Origin: a virus
DNA: 28,334 nucleotides
Direction: 5' to 3' (one strand)
IMG/VR virus record: IMGVR_UViG_3300031623_000037
Location: 1 to 28,334 of that record
Below are positions 9,401-19,192 of this stretch, piece after piece. The notes beneath the pieces were generated by a model that had not been told where the DNA came from, searched no databases, and saw only the letters and a program-made list of their open reading frames with translations. Position numbers and translations under genes: made by a program. Every line of letters begins with the position of its first letter. Positions within the stretch are counted from its first letter, which is position 1.

Positions 9401-12400
9401 TTTATTCCACCAACACCAACTAAACTAGGAATATATCCAAAGTTCAAACCTGAAACGATTACAGATGACACATATGTAACAAGTATAAGTGTTATTGTAG
9501 GGCATGACGGTTCAAGAAGAAAAACATATGGTGATTATAGAGATGATTTAATATTAGAATTAGAAAAAAGAATTTATAATAATATTAAAACTGTGTATGA
9601 TTCTACGTTATTAGATCCGAACGATATTATTCCTTCGGCATTTAAATCTACTGAATATACAATTAATGAAGTAGATGGTGTACTTGGACCAGATTTTTAT
9701 ACGTGGGCAGGAAAACACGGAGTACAATATATTACTAATACAACTTATGATTCAAGTAACTCTTTTACTTGGAATTATGCATCTAGTACAGATATTTTAA
9801 ATGCAGAAAAAATGCCTGGACACTGGAGAGGCATATACAATTATTTTTATGATACTGATAGACCACATACTCATCCATGGGAAGTAGCAGGTCATTCCGA
9901 AAAGCCATCTGATTGGGAAACATTATATGGTACAGCACCGTATACATCAGGGAATACTGTTATGTGGGAGTACCTTGCGGCTATAACTGGTAGGTATTCA
10001 AAACCAAGTCTTACAGATTATATTCCTGTTGATGCAAGTGGAAATTTATTAGATCCATTAGGTGCAAAAATTATAAAAGATTTTGGATGGCCAAATAAAA
10101 ATGCTGATTGGAAGTTTGGTGATCAAGCATCATCAGAAACGGCATGGAGAAAAAGTTCAGCATATCCTTTTAGTGTTACAAAATTAATGGCACTGTGTAA
10201 ACCTGCAAAATTCTTTGGTTTATTTTTTGATAATAGCAGACTAACTAAAAATATTTCAAATAATCTAGTTGATAAAGATACAGGTATAAGACAAAAACTG
10301 TCAACGGCAAAATATCATTTAGAAAGTATTAGTTCTGTTAGACAAATAACTGCAGGATATCAACCGTGGATAGTAAATTATTTGATATCACGTAATTTAG
10401 ATCCTGCTACATTTTTCTATAATAAAATGAAACAATTAAATGTACAATTAGCATATAAATTAGGAGGATTTACTGATAAAAATAATATAAAAATATTAAC
10501 AGATTCTACATCACCAGGATCAACAGCAGGCTCGCAGTTTATACCAGACGAAAATTATAAAATTTTATTTAGAACTAGTAATCCTGTAAACAGTTTTGAT
10601 TATAGTGGAATATTAATTGAGAAGAATACTGATTTATCAGTTGATGGATCTACATTAATTGGTGGATATAAAGTATTAGGATATAATACAATCAAACCAT
10701 TTTTTAAATTTTATAAACCAATTAAAGCAACAACAACGTCAATAATTGAAACGGTAGATGTAAGAGTTTTAGAATATCCTCGATATGAATCAACATTAAC
10801 AACTATACCATATGGTCATGTTTTTGTAACAATTCAAGAAGTTGCTGATTTTATTTTAGGGTATGGAGAGTATTTAGAGTCCCAAGGATTTACTTTTGAT
10901 AAATTTTCTGGTCAATTAAAAGAAATTATAAATTGGAGAACGTCAGTTAAAGAATTTTTATATTGGACGACGCAAGGATGGGCGGCAGGTTCCGCAATTA
11001 CTATTAGTGCAGGCGCAGATGGATTTACATTAGATACTAAAAATTCAATTGTAGGACAGTTAAAAAATCTTACAGGTGGTTATACAGTGTTAGATTCAAC
11101 AGGAAAAACAATTGAAACAAATAAAATTTCAACTAAACGATTAGGAAAAACATTTGATTTATCTATTAAAGATGAAGAAACTGGATTATATAATATTACA
11201 TTAAACACAGTTCAAAAAGAACATATTTTAATATTTGATAACAAGACAGTATTTTCTGATATATTATTTGATACAGTTTCGGGATTTAGACAAGAAAGAT
11301 TAAAAATCGTAGGATGGAAAACAGCAGGATGGAATGGAGATTTTCATGCTCCGGGATTTGTATTTGATGCGGCACAAGTTTCTTATTGGATACAAAATAC
11401 AGATTATAAAATTGGTGATACGATAGAATATCAAAGTAAATTTTATGTTGCAAAAATAAATCATAATTCGGGATCAACGTTTGTAACATCAAGTTGGATG
11501 TTAAAAAATAGTAAACCTTCTGCACAGCTTATACCAAGTTTTGATTATAAGATAGCACAGTTTAATGATTTTTATGATTTAGAAACAAATAATTTTGATG
11601 AATCACAACAAAGTTTGGCACAGCATTTAATTGGATATCAAAGTAGAGATTATTTAGAAAACTTATTTGTAAATGATATATCACAGTATAAATTTTATCA
11701 AGGTTATATTAGAGAAAAAGGAACGCAAAATGCAATCGACAAATTATTAAAAGCAAAATTTGAAGACGAAGACATTAACATTGATTTATATCCAGAATGG
11801 ATGATTCGTAAAGGTGAATTTGGAAATGCTAACGCAATTCAGAATATACAAATGGCACTAGATGATTCTAAATTTACAAGTAGTCACCAAAGTATTGAAT
11901 TATTAGATAATACAAATGATCCATTTAATTGGGTTAGATCATTATCAATATATCAAAGTAATTTTTATACAAACCCGGTTGAATATATAGCAAGTACAAC
12001 ATTTGCAAAACACGATTATTCAACTGAAGGCGTTGATAGAGACACAGTACAAGTTTATAAAACAGCAGGATATCCTAGACTTTCTCAAGTACAACATACT
12101 GCTTACAATGTTAGTAATTTATTAAATTTAAATGTTAATTTAATAAAAGCAAACGATTTAATATGGATTGCAAATAAAACTAATAATGATTGGGACGTTC
12201 AACGAGTTACGCCAGCCGGCTTTAAAATTGCTACTTTGAAATCAATTAATGATGCAACACAATTAGAAATTACATTTACTAGTTCACATACTTTTTCTGC
12301 AGGAACAACAACTACTACTGCTGATTATATGGCAATTGCTAACGCACAATCTACAGTACTCAACGCAGTATATGAAATTAAAGAAGTTATAAATTCTAAT

Positions 12401-15400
12401 ACCGTAGCAATAGAGTATGAAGGTTCTCTTGGGTTTATTCCAGAACTTGAAGATGAATCAACAGTGACTACATATGGAAACATTTATAAATTTGTTAGTG
12501 TACGATTAGCATCTATTAATAATGTAAATGATAGTTTATCGTATAATGAATATAGAGATTCAAATTCTGCTATTAGTTTAGAAGGTGATAAAGTTTATGC
12601 AGATAATAACGCGGCATCACTTTGGAAAGTTTACGAAAAACACGACCCATATACTACGGTACAACGATTATCACCAGACACAGCCACAGCAGATCAGGAT
12701 TTTGGATATAAAATTATAGCACGTAATGATGGTAGAACAGTAATAATATCAGCACCTACAAAAGGACAAGGTACTGTTCACTTTATGTTTAGAAGAGAAG
12801 CAATCGCAGGTAATACTTTTGAATCTCAAAGTTCTGTAACAATGACAGAAAATAACGATAATACAAGTAAACTAGGTTATTCATTATCAATGAGTACAGA
12901 TGAGAATTTTGTAGTTGCTGGTGCGCCATATACAAATACACTAGGATCAGATGGCAGTACAAGATTTACAGATGCGGGATTAATTAAAATTTATGTTTGG
13001 AATCCAAGCACGTTCAAATATGGAATATTGGATACTATAACACCACCAACAGAAGCGGCATCGCAAAATTTTGGTTGGGCACATAAAATATGTGAACCTG
13101 GAGCAAGTTCAGGTAGAAGTACACCAACAAAATATCTTTTTGTATCAGCACCAGGAGTGAATACTAACGCTGGTGCAGTTTATATGTATGAATGGGGAAT
13201 TGGAGCAGACCTATCAACGTATGATACATGGACACAAAATTTAACTATTACTTCGGATGATCCAGGGTCGAGTAAACAATTTGGCTATCAAATAGAAGCA
13301 AATGATAATGGAGATATTCTTGCAATTAGTTCTAGATCACCAGGACAAGCAGGAAAAGTAGAAATTTATAAAAGAACATCGCAATCAAGTGATGATAGCG
13401 TACAACACGCATTTACTTTAGTACAAACATTAACAGGTACGGCATCAGATGGATCTAGTTTGAATACAGAATTTGGCTCATCACTAGCAATGACTAAAGA
13501 CGGAACTACTTTAATAATTGGTGCACCAGGATTAGATAAGTCTGAACAAGCAGATGCTGGTGCCATATATTATTATAAATGGGACGTTGATGGGGATTCA
13601 ACTCTTGCATATACGTTACAACAAACAATACAATCACCTGATGGTCAAACAAATATGCAATTTGGCAGTACACTTGATATAACTGATACAGGAAAAAGAT
13701 TAATAATTGGTGCACAAAAACTTGATAATACAAGAGAAATGAATTTTGATTTAGGTGCTACTACTTTTGATTTACAAGATACAAAAATTGTTGATGCTAA
13801 TATAGGATCAGGAGGAGCCTATACAGCTACTCTGTATGATACAAAATATGTTATAGATGATCGATTAGTTACTACTAGTGTAAGTGCAAATGATGATTTT
13901 GGAAAAGGTATTTGTGTTATAGATCAAACAGCATTTGTAGGTGCTCCAGATGACGATGGTAATGTAACTGCAGATGGTTCAACTAAAGTAAGCAACGATG
14001 GTACAGTTACTACATTTGATTTAACTAAAAATGATACGTATGCTTGGAAAGAAATTGCATCAGAAACTCCTTTAATTAATGAAGAAAGGATTGGTCAAGC
14101 ATTTATATTTGATTCAAGAACAAATAAAATTGTTGATTATCTTAGTTTATATGATCCAGTTAAAGGAAGAATTCTTGGAATAGCAGATAGAGAAATTAAT
14201 ATTAAAACAACATGGGATCCGGCAGTTTATAATGTTGGTCCAAAAGAAAATAATAAAACACCGTGGGGTGAAGAACATTTAGGTGAAACTTGGTGGGACT
14301 TATCAAAAGTTAAATGGATATGGTACGAACAAGGAGATCAAGAATTTAAAACAAACAATTGGGGTAAAGTATTTCCTGGCTCTTCAATTGACATATATGA
14401 ATGGATAGAATCAACATTATTGCCAAGTGAATGGAACATGACTGCTGTAACAACCACTAGTCAGAACGGAACGCCATATAATACTTCAGATTTAGAATAT
14501 ACTGTAAAACAAAAATATGATTCTCAATTAGATGGTTATATAAATTACTATTATTATTGGGTAAAAAATGCTGGAGTTTTACCTCAAAATAGTGTAGTTG
14601 ATAGAAAAAATACTACATCTTATATCTCAAATCTAATTACAAATCCTTTTGCTTCAGGAACGAAATATTTTTCTGTAACAGATACTAACAAATTAATAGT
14701 GAATAATGTTAAAAATAATTTAGTTAATAGTGATATAATATTAAGTGTTGATTATAAAACAAATACTTTAGATTCAGAACAACATTCGGTTTGGAAATTA
14801 TTCAAGGAAGGTGATAAAGATTCAAGACCAGATACCGGAATTGAAAATATTTGGTGGGATAGTTTAACTGGACAAAATTCTGTAGGTAACAAGGTACCTG
14901 ATATGAATTTAAGTGTTAATAAAAGATATGGAACAAGTATACGACCAAGACAAAGTTGGTATGTAAACAGATTTGATGCATTGAAAGAAATTATTGATTA
15001 TGCAAATACAATTTTAAAATCAAATCAATTAGCAAATACACTTAATTTAACTAATTTAAATTCTTTTGATCCAGAGCCAACAGCACAAAGTTTAGAGTGG
15101 GACGCATCAATTGATACGTATGCAGAGTTAACTTATATTGATACTAAAGATTTATCAGGCACAGTAAATTATCTTGTTAAAGCAGACGAAAACATAAATG
15201 GATTTTGGGCGATATACCAATGGGATGGTGCAACATGGATGAGAACAAAAGTACAAACTTATAAAACATCTGCATTTTATTCGTATATTGATTGGTACAA
15301 CGCTGGAACAACAGTAGATACAAAAATTGATAAACAAGTAACTTATCAATACGAATTAGATTCATTAAGTGTTGAAATTGGAAGTCATGCTAAAGTTACA

Positions 15401-18400
15401 TCAGCTGATACAAGTGGATGGAAAATATTTCAATATACTGCAAATGGTTGGGAAAATGTTGCAACACAAAATGGTACAATTAAATTATCAACAAAACTTT
15501 ATGATTATGCTTTAGATGATACCGGATTTGCAGGAGATGATGTTTTTGATGGGAATCTATTTGATCAAGAGCCAACATTAGAAACACGTAAAATTTTAAC
15601 AGCATTGAGAGATGACATTTTTATTGGAGACTTAAAAATTCATTACAATACATTATTTTTTACTGGCTTAAGAACAGTATTGTCAGAACAAACGTTTGTG
15701 GATTGGATGTTTAAAACATCATTTGTTAATATTAAGAGTTCTGTTAGAGCATTAGCTCAACGAAAAACTTATACAACTGGCAAAGATGCTTATATTGAAA
15801 ATTATATAAATGAAGTTAAACCTTTTCATACAAAATTAAGAGAATATAAGTTAGGTTATACATCAACAGATACACAAAATGGAATTAATACAGATTTTGA
15901 CAATCCTACTTTTTATGATTCTAATGAAAGTAAAATTAGAAGTATTAATGTAACAAGTGATACTACAAAATTAACAGAATATCCTTGGAGAATGTGGAAT
16001 GATTATCATAAAAAACACGTAGCATCAATTACAGTTACATCAGCAGGATCGGGATATACAACTGCACCAACAGTAACTATACTTGGTGGTACAACAGGAA
16101 GTACAGGCCCATTCCAACTATATGATACTGCGGCATCAGGAGTAAGCTCGGGATCATTAGGATATTATTATCCTTTATATACATCAGAAGCACAGGCTAA
16201 AGTTGCTGATTCACAAAACAGTGGAGCAGGTACAGTAAGAGAATTTACGTTTGTAAACTACACAGGTACATTTTATCAACCAATTTCGCATACAACATAT
16301 AATCAAACAACAAAGTCAGGAACGTATAAAATGTATACAACACCTGATACTACTAACGCAACAGCCATAGCAATTATTAAAAATGGTTTGGTATCGTCAA
16401 TTACTGTAACAGGAATCGGAGCAAATTATACGTCAACACCACTTGTTGTAATTACAGGTGGAGGTACAGACGGAGGAACGCCATCAGATTCTGCCAAAGC
16501 ATATGCAAATTTAGGAAATGATCTTGTAAGAGATTTTGATATGACTATGAGATTCGATAGAATCTCTTCTACATCGTCGGTTGTAGATTGGACAGCAAGT
16601 ACGTCATATGCATATGGACAATTAATTAGATATAATAATGAGCTTTATAAAACGACTAAAGCACTTACAACAGGAACAACATTTAGTAAAACTAATCTTT
16701 ATAAATTAACAGGAGCAGAAAGAAAAGTAACTGCAACTGATAGAATTAAAGGTATGTATACACCCACTTCGGGTATGCCAGGAATTGAACTTTCACAATT
16801 AATGGATGGAGTTGATTATGGTGGAACAATGGTTACAGGATTATTATTCTCTGAAGGACAAGGATGGGATAAACAAGGATGGTACGATTTTCCTTGGGAC
16901 AATTATGGAGCGTCAACTGTTATATCTTTTATAGCAGACGGATCAACTAGAACATATACTTTTAGTTCAGCACCAGCAAAAGTTTATCAGGTATATGTTG
17001 CAGGAACAAAAACAACAGATGTTTTTAGAGGTGACGGAACAACAACAACATTTACTTTGAGCACAACACCAGACGAAAACGCTCTTGTAGAATTTATGCC
17101 ATTTGATGATGACGGGGTATTAACACCAACAGATGATAAAACTTTAGATTCTATTGTTAAAGGTGGATTATTTAATACAGCATTAGGTACAGCACCATCT
17201 GATATATTAATAGAAGGTGATGAGTTTATTTCACCAGAAACTTCATATGCACCTGAAGAAGCAGTTCCAGGACAATTATTTGACACGTTAGATATTAAAG
17301 TTTATACGTCACCTGAATCGGGAATACCATTTATACAACGAAAAAATTATATAGGTGATGCCAATACAACTACGTTCTCAATGGGACAATATCCAGGCAC
17401 ATTAGGATCTGTAATTGTAACTGTAGATAAAGTAGTTAAAAAAATTACAACTCATTATACAATTAATGTTGCAAATAAAACAATAACATTTGGCACAGCA
17501 CCAGGAAATTATTCAGTAATATCAATTAGAAGTTTTGCAATATCTGGAGAAAATTATAGAGTGTTAGATACGTATACAGGAGATAGTTCAACAATTGAAT
17601 TTACAACGTCAACAAGAGAGAATTTTAATTTAGATTCAAGTAATTCACAACTTTATATTACAGTAAACGGAGTACCAAATACATCTTATACAACAACGTC
17701 AACAGCAAACACAATTGTTGTTACATTTAGTTCTGCCCCAACGGCAAATGCATTAATTCAAGTTGCTGGATTCAATCAAACAACGGCAACAAGAGCATAT
17801 GCTTCTATTAGATCTGAAGCTGTACAATATGCAAGTGGTACAAACAGATATACTTTAACATATCCACCAGGGTCAGTTGGACCATATTCAGGATTAACAA
17901 TAATTGAAGTTAATGGAAAAGTTTTAAGAGGACCAGACAATACTTATTATACAGGTGATGGTAGCACATTTACATATGGAGTTGTATCAGGATTAGGAGA
18001 TGACTCAACAGTTGACCCTTCAAAAACAATTACAAATGCAAATGAAGTTCAGGTTTTTGTAAATGGAACAGAGAAAAATCTAAACACACATTACACGGTT
18101 GATGTAGGAAATCAAAATATAGAATTTGTTACAGATTCAGTACCAACAGTAACAGACGTAATTTGCATTTCAACTTTAGTTGACAACCATTACTATAATG
18201 AAGGCACTGATATTATATTAGATCCAACACAAATTGCAAGTGATGGATATACTTTAAGCGGTGGTGATTATATGACTGTAACAACATTTAATAATTCACT
18301 TGGAATGAAACAGAGACGTGAAGTATTAGAAGGTACAACAGATGGAATACTTAAATTAAGATTTAATCCGTTGTCATCTGAATATGTGTTTGTTTGGGTT

Positions 18401-19192
18401 AACGGAGAAACCTTAATACAAAATTATGATTATACAATATCAGGAAACACAATTACTGTTGTTAGCCAAACATTAATACAAACAGATAGAATTGATGTAA
18501 TGTATTTTGCAGGTGATTCTAATGTGGGTGCAACAGGATTTAGAATTTTTAAAGATATGTTGAATAGAACATTTTATAAACGAATTAGTTCAACAGCAAC
18601 AACACAACTTGATCAAGATTTATTTGAAAGTGATAAAACAATTACAGTAGCAGATGGTACGGTACTTCCGACGCCAAATTCAAATACTCCTGCTGTAATT
18701 TTTATAGATAAAGAAAGAATTGAATACTTTACAAAAGACGGAGATACTCTAGGACAATTAAGAAGAGGAACTCTAGGAACAGGAATTAAGGTGCACAGAG
18801 GTGGTACAAATGTCGTAGATGCCAGCTCAACACAAACAGTCCCTTATGCCGACACAGTATATACTGACACCGCAACAGGTGACGGTAGTACAGTCGCATT
18901 TACGACAACACAAACCATAACCTCAGCTAGTCAATTAGACATATTCATTGGTGGCCAACGATTGTTGTTGACTAGCGAGGACGGTTCAACTATTAACTAC
19001 TCTGCATCTAGTACTACGGTGACTTTAAGTGTAGCACCAGCAGACGGAACGCAGGTTAAAATATTACATAAGAAAGGACAGGTCTGGTATACAGGAGCAG
19101 ACGGTAATCCATCAAATGGCAAAGGATTACAAGCTTCTGCAACAGCACAAGCAAAATTCATAGGAGTGGAGCCAACAAATGCACCTGAATAA
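6410..19192 (+). CDS. Giant multidomain baseplate/appendage structural protein in the gp7 position
   Basis: One unbroken frame encodes 4,260 residues, about four times T4 gp7. The N-terminus (RSIAHLPAFYRTDTNHRFL, then LDKLINYREYYWLPEGPNSV) resembles, from memory, the large gp7-position structural proteins of marine T4-like phages. Modules in order: a cupredoxin-like domain at about 195-292 with H226, C279, H282 and M285; a CBM5/12-like segment at about 1658-1705; seven FG-GAP-like repeats at about 2095-2520; aromatic repeats near 2930-3030 (GFWAIYQWDGATW and GWKIFQYTANGW); two ITVT..G..YT repeats near 3205 and 3330; a second CBM-like segment near 3394; and from about 3500 an array of fibre-like GDGST..F repeats, ending with an LGQLRRGTLGTG segment at about 4112. 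Position after gp6 suggests a wedge protein extended outward with ligand-binding modules. GC content rises towards the 3' end. Weak AGGA at 6401-6404 precedes the ATG. The gp7 assignment rests mainly on position. Confidence 0.8.
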   Translation: MADKEINALSNEEIVVQDGTTLRRSIAHLPAFYRTDTNHRFLSSTIDPLIQKGSLERLDGWVGKLDAYTRQASDVYIPAVNEDRKAYQLDPTVTYIDQDTSSINPEDRVKFTGTYDDYINQLKYFGAPVDNHDRLNKEVTYSWNPAVDLDKLINYREYYWLPEGPNSVVIDSVGPTASTEIDVGVVTHDGSTVRAYVFGNKPTEQNPKLILYRGNTYKFIIGATSHPFWIMTEPYRSGLSADESTSTIYTSGVTNAGTDSGTVTFTIPTDAPDVLYYQCGNHDSMHGILQIDTISSTTKINVESEIKNTKNYSLRTLNLSNGMKIKFGSNVTDEITYKDKEFYVEGVGDQITLTNVENLITPESYATETTILYDSIAYDSRPYAKAFYRPETKDYITIKRDSRDQNAWSRYNRWFHRSVIETISSINGYTPTLDETDRAKRPIIEFDSGLALYNHGTIAKNSVALVDTVTTDAFSTVVGSTGYIIDGRSLADGMRVIFLTDLDATVKNKIYTVNFVSGGGSALSIALTEASDSAPADNESVFVEFGTNNQGKTYSYDSSTTAWTVGQTKTTINQQPLFELWDDNEIAFSDTTTHASTSFTGATVFNYKISSTATTDTVLGLKVKYNTINNVGDIVFETDTTSGTFTYKSNDIKYTKNYASGHLHYTTGASTHNNKSAWLKRTNESKQRVVRTFIVDKLEKQLFPIDFYKESHSLSDLEISIIVNGNKKVLTTDYTLVDGTTNKYVKFVKELTVGDQIKILGYSTIKKVDGKGIYEVPENLSINSLNSVLGEFTYGQISNHVKDIVEKNSDVIGVYPGSSNLRDIPSAILKGGTIQQHTGSLVPAIFGLIDRDANLISALDYANSEYQKFYDSFLTHAMSTAYEGVVADRVDEILVAIGKGKTNTFPFYYEDMVGYGENYSLRKYTVEDSSETEYAIDSLQDMTTPSNRAMYVYKNDVQLVLDTEYTVSTTDDSINITATLVVGDIIKIRDYSDTTGSFIPPTPTKLGIYPKFKPETITDDTYVTSISVIVGHDGSRRKTYGDYRDDLILELEKRIYNNIKTVYDSTLLDPNDIIPSAFKSTEYTINEVDGVLGPDFYTWAGKHGVQYITNTTYDSSNSFTWNYASSTDILNAEKMPGHWRGIYNYFYDTDRPHTHPWEVAGHSEKPSDWETLYGTAPYTSGNTVMWEYLAAITGRYSKPSLTDYIPVDASGNLLDPLGAKIIKDFGWPNKNADWKFGDQASSETAWRKSSAYPFSVTKLMALCKPAKFFGLFFDNSRLTKNISNNLVDKDTGIRQKLSTAKYHLESISSVRQITAGYQPWIVNYLISRNLDPATFFYNKMKQLNVQLAYKLGGFTDKNNIKILTDSTSPGSTAGSQFIPDENYKILFRTSNPVNSFDYSGILIEKNTDLSVDGSTLIGGYKVLGYNTIKPFFKFYKPIKATTTSIIETVDVRVLEYPRYESTLTTIPYGHVFVTIQEVADFILGYGEYLESQGFTFDKFSGQLKEIINWRTSVKEFLYWTTQGWAAGSAITISAGADGFTLDTKNSIVGQLKNLTGGYTVLDSTGKTIETNKISTKRLGKTFDLSIKDEETGLYNITLNTVQKEHILIFDNKTVFSDILFDTVSGFRQERLKIVGWKTAGWNGDFHAPGFVFDAAQVSYWIQNTDYKIGDTIEYQSKFYVAKINHNSGSTFVTSSWMLKNSKPSAQLIPSFDYKIAQFNDFYDLETNNFDESQQSLAQHLIGYQSRDYLENLFVNDISQYKFYQGYIREKGTQNAIDKLLKAKFEDEDINIDLYPEWMIRKGEFGNANAIQNIQMALDDSKFTSSHQSIELLDNTNDPFNWVRSLSIYQSNFYTNPVEYIASTTFAKHDYSTEGVDRDTVQVYKTAGYPRLSQVQHTAYNVSNLLNLNVNLIKANDLIWIANKTNNDWDVQRVTPAGFKIATLKSINDATQLEITFTSSHTFSAGTTTTTADYMAIANAQSTVLNAVYEIKEVINSNTVAIEYEGSLGFIPELEDESTVTTYGNIYKFVSVRLASINNVNDSLSYNEYRDSNSAISLEGDKVYADNNAASLWKVYEKHDPYTTVQRLSPDTATADQDFGYKIIARNDGRTVIISAPTKGQGTVHFMFRREAIAGNTFESQSSVTMTENNDNTSKLGYSLSMSTDENFVVAGAPYTNTLGSDGSTRFTDAGLIKIYVWNPSTFKYGILDTITPPTEAASQNFGWAHKICEPGASSGRSTPTKYLFVSAPGVNTNAGAVYMYEWGIGADLSTYDTWTQNLTITSDDPGSSKQFGYQIEANDNGDILAISSRSPGQAGKVEIYKRTSQSSDDSVQHAFTLVQTLTGTASDGSSLNTEFGSSLAMTKDGTTLIIGAPGLDKSEQADAGAIYYYKWDVDGDSTLAYTLQQTIQSPDGQTNMQFGSTLDITDTGKRLIIGAQKLDNTREMNFDLGATTFDLQDTKIVDANIGSGGAYTATLYDTKYVIDDRLVTTSVSANDDFGKGICVIDQTAFVGAPDDDGNVTADGSTKVSNDGTVTTFDLTKNDTYAWKEIASETPLINEERIGQAFIFDSRTNKIVDYLSLYDPVKGRILGIADREINIKTTWDPAVYNVGPKENNKTPWGEEHLGETWWDLSKVKWIWYEQGDQEFKTNNWGKVFPGSSIDIYEWIESTLLPSEWNMTAVTTTSQNGTPYNTSDLEYTVKQKYDSQLDGYINYYYYWVKNAGVLPQNSVVDRKNTTSYISNLITNPFASGTKYFSVTDTNKLIVNNVKNNLVNSDIILSVDYKTNTLDSEQHSVWKLFKEGDKDSRPDTGIENIWWDSLTGQNSVGNKVPDMNLSVNKRYGTSIRPRQSWYVNRFDALKEIIDYANTILKSNQLANTLNLTNLNSFDPEPTAQSLEWDASIDTYAELTYIDTKDLSGTVNYLVKADENINGFWAIYQWDGATWMRTKVQTYKTSAFYSYIDWYNAGTTVDTKIDKQVTYQYELDSLSVEIGSHAKVTSADTSGWKIFQYTANGWENVATQNGTIKLSTKLYDYALDDTGFAGDDVFDGNLFDQEPTLETRKILTALRDDIFIGDLKIHYNTLFFTGLRTVLSEQTFVDWMFKTSFVNIKSSVRALAQRKTYTTGKDAYIENYINEVKPFHTKLREYKLGYTSTDTQNGINTDFDNPTFYDSNESKIRSINVTSDTTKLTEYPWRMWNDYHKKHVASITVTSAGSGYTTAPTVTILGGTTGSTGPFQLYDTAASGVSSGSLGYYYPLYTSEAQAKVADSQNSGAGTVREFTFVNYTGTFYQPISHTTYNQTTKSGTYKMYTTPDTTNATAIAIIKNGLVSSITVTGIGANYTSTPLVVITGGGTDGGTPSDSAKAYANLGNDLVRDFDMTMRFDRISSTSSVVDWTASTSYAYGQLIRYNNELYKTTKALTTGTTFSKTNLYKLTGAERKVTATDRIKGMYTPTSGMPGIELSQLMDGVDYGGTMVTGLLFSEGQGWDKQGWYDFPWDNYGASTVISFIADGSTRTYTFSSAPAKVYQVYVAGTKTTDVFRGDGTTTTFTLSTTPDENALVEFMPFDDDGVLTPTDDKTLDSIVKGGLFNTALGTAPSDILIEGDEFISPETSYAPEEAVPGQLFDTLDIKVYTSPESGIPFIQRKNYIGDANTTTFSMGQYPGTLGSVIVTVDKVVKKITTHYTINVANKTITFGTAPGNYSVISIRSFAISGENYRVLDTYTGDSSTIEFTTSTRENFNLDSSNSQLYITVNGVPNTSYTTTSTANTIVVTFSSAPTANALIQVAGFNQTTATRAYASIRSEAVQYASGTNRYTLTYPPGSVGPYSGLTIIEVNGKVLRGPDNTYYTGDGSTFTYGVVSGLGDDSTVDPSKTITNANEVQVFVNGTEKNLNTHYTVDVGNQNIEFVTDSVPTVTDVICISTLVDNHYYNEGTDIILDPTQIASDGYTLSGGDYMTVTTFNNSLGMKQRREVLEGTTDGILKLRFNPLSSEYVFVWVNGETLIQNYDYTISGNTITVVSQTLIQTDRIDVMYFAGDSNVGATGFRIFKDMLNRTFYKRISSTATTQLDQDLFESDKTITVADGTVLPTPNSNTPAVIFIDKERIEYFTKDGDTLGQLRRGTLGTGIKVHRGGTNVVDASSTQTVPYADTVYTDTATGDGSTVAFTTTQTITSASQLDIFIGGQRLLLTSEDGSTINYSASSTTVTLSVAPADGTQVKILHKKGQVWYTGADGNPSNGKGLQASATAQAKFIGVEPTNAPE
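16021..16455 (+). repeat. Two diverged copies of an ITVT..G..YT repeat module inside the giant gene
   Basis: The first copy (about 16027-16095) encodes ITVTSAGSGYTTAPTVTI and the second (about 16399-16460) encodes ITVTGIGANYTSTPLVVI. Each is followed by a Gly/Thr-rich run. They are separated by about 100 codons containing a tyrosine-rich insert. The copies are clearly related at protein level but not identical in DNA, so the duplication is old. Confidence 0.6.
16930..19100 (+). repeat. Array of fibre-like beta repeats at the C-terminus of the giant protein
   Basis: Roughly six diverged modules of about 70-100 residues share this pattern: a Gly-Asp-Gly-Ser/Thr turn and an aromatic strand, then a strand with V.V.G or I.I.G, a tyrosine (HYT, DYT or SYT), a short I.F or V.F strand with an Ala-Pro turn, and a final hydrophobic strand. 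Examples begin at FRGDGTTTTF, YIGDANTTTF, YTGDSSTIEF, YTGDGSTFTY and ATGDGSTVAF. This looks like a repetitive beta-structured shaft or knob. Borders of single modules are approximate. Confidence 0.6.
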
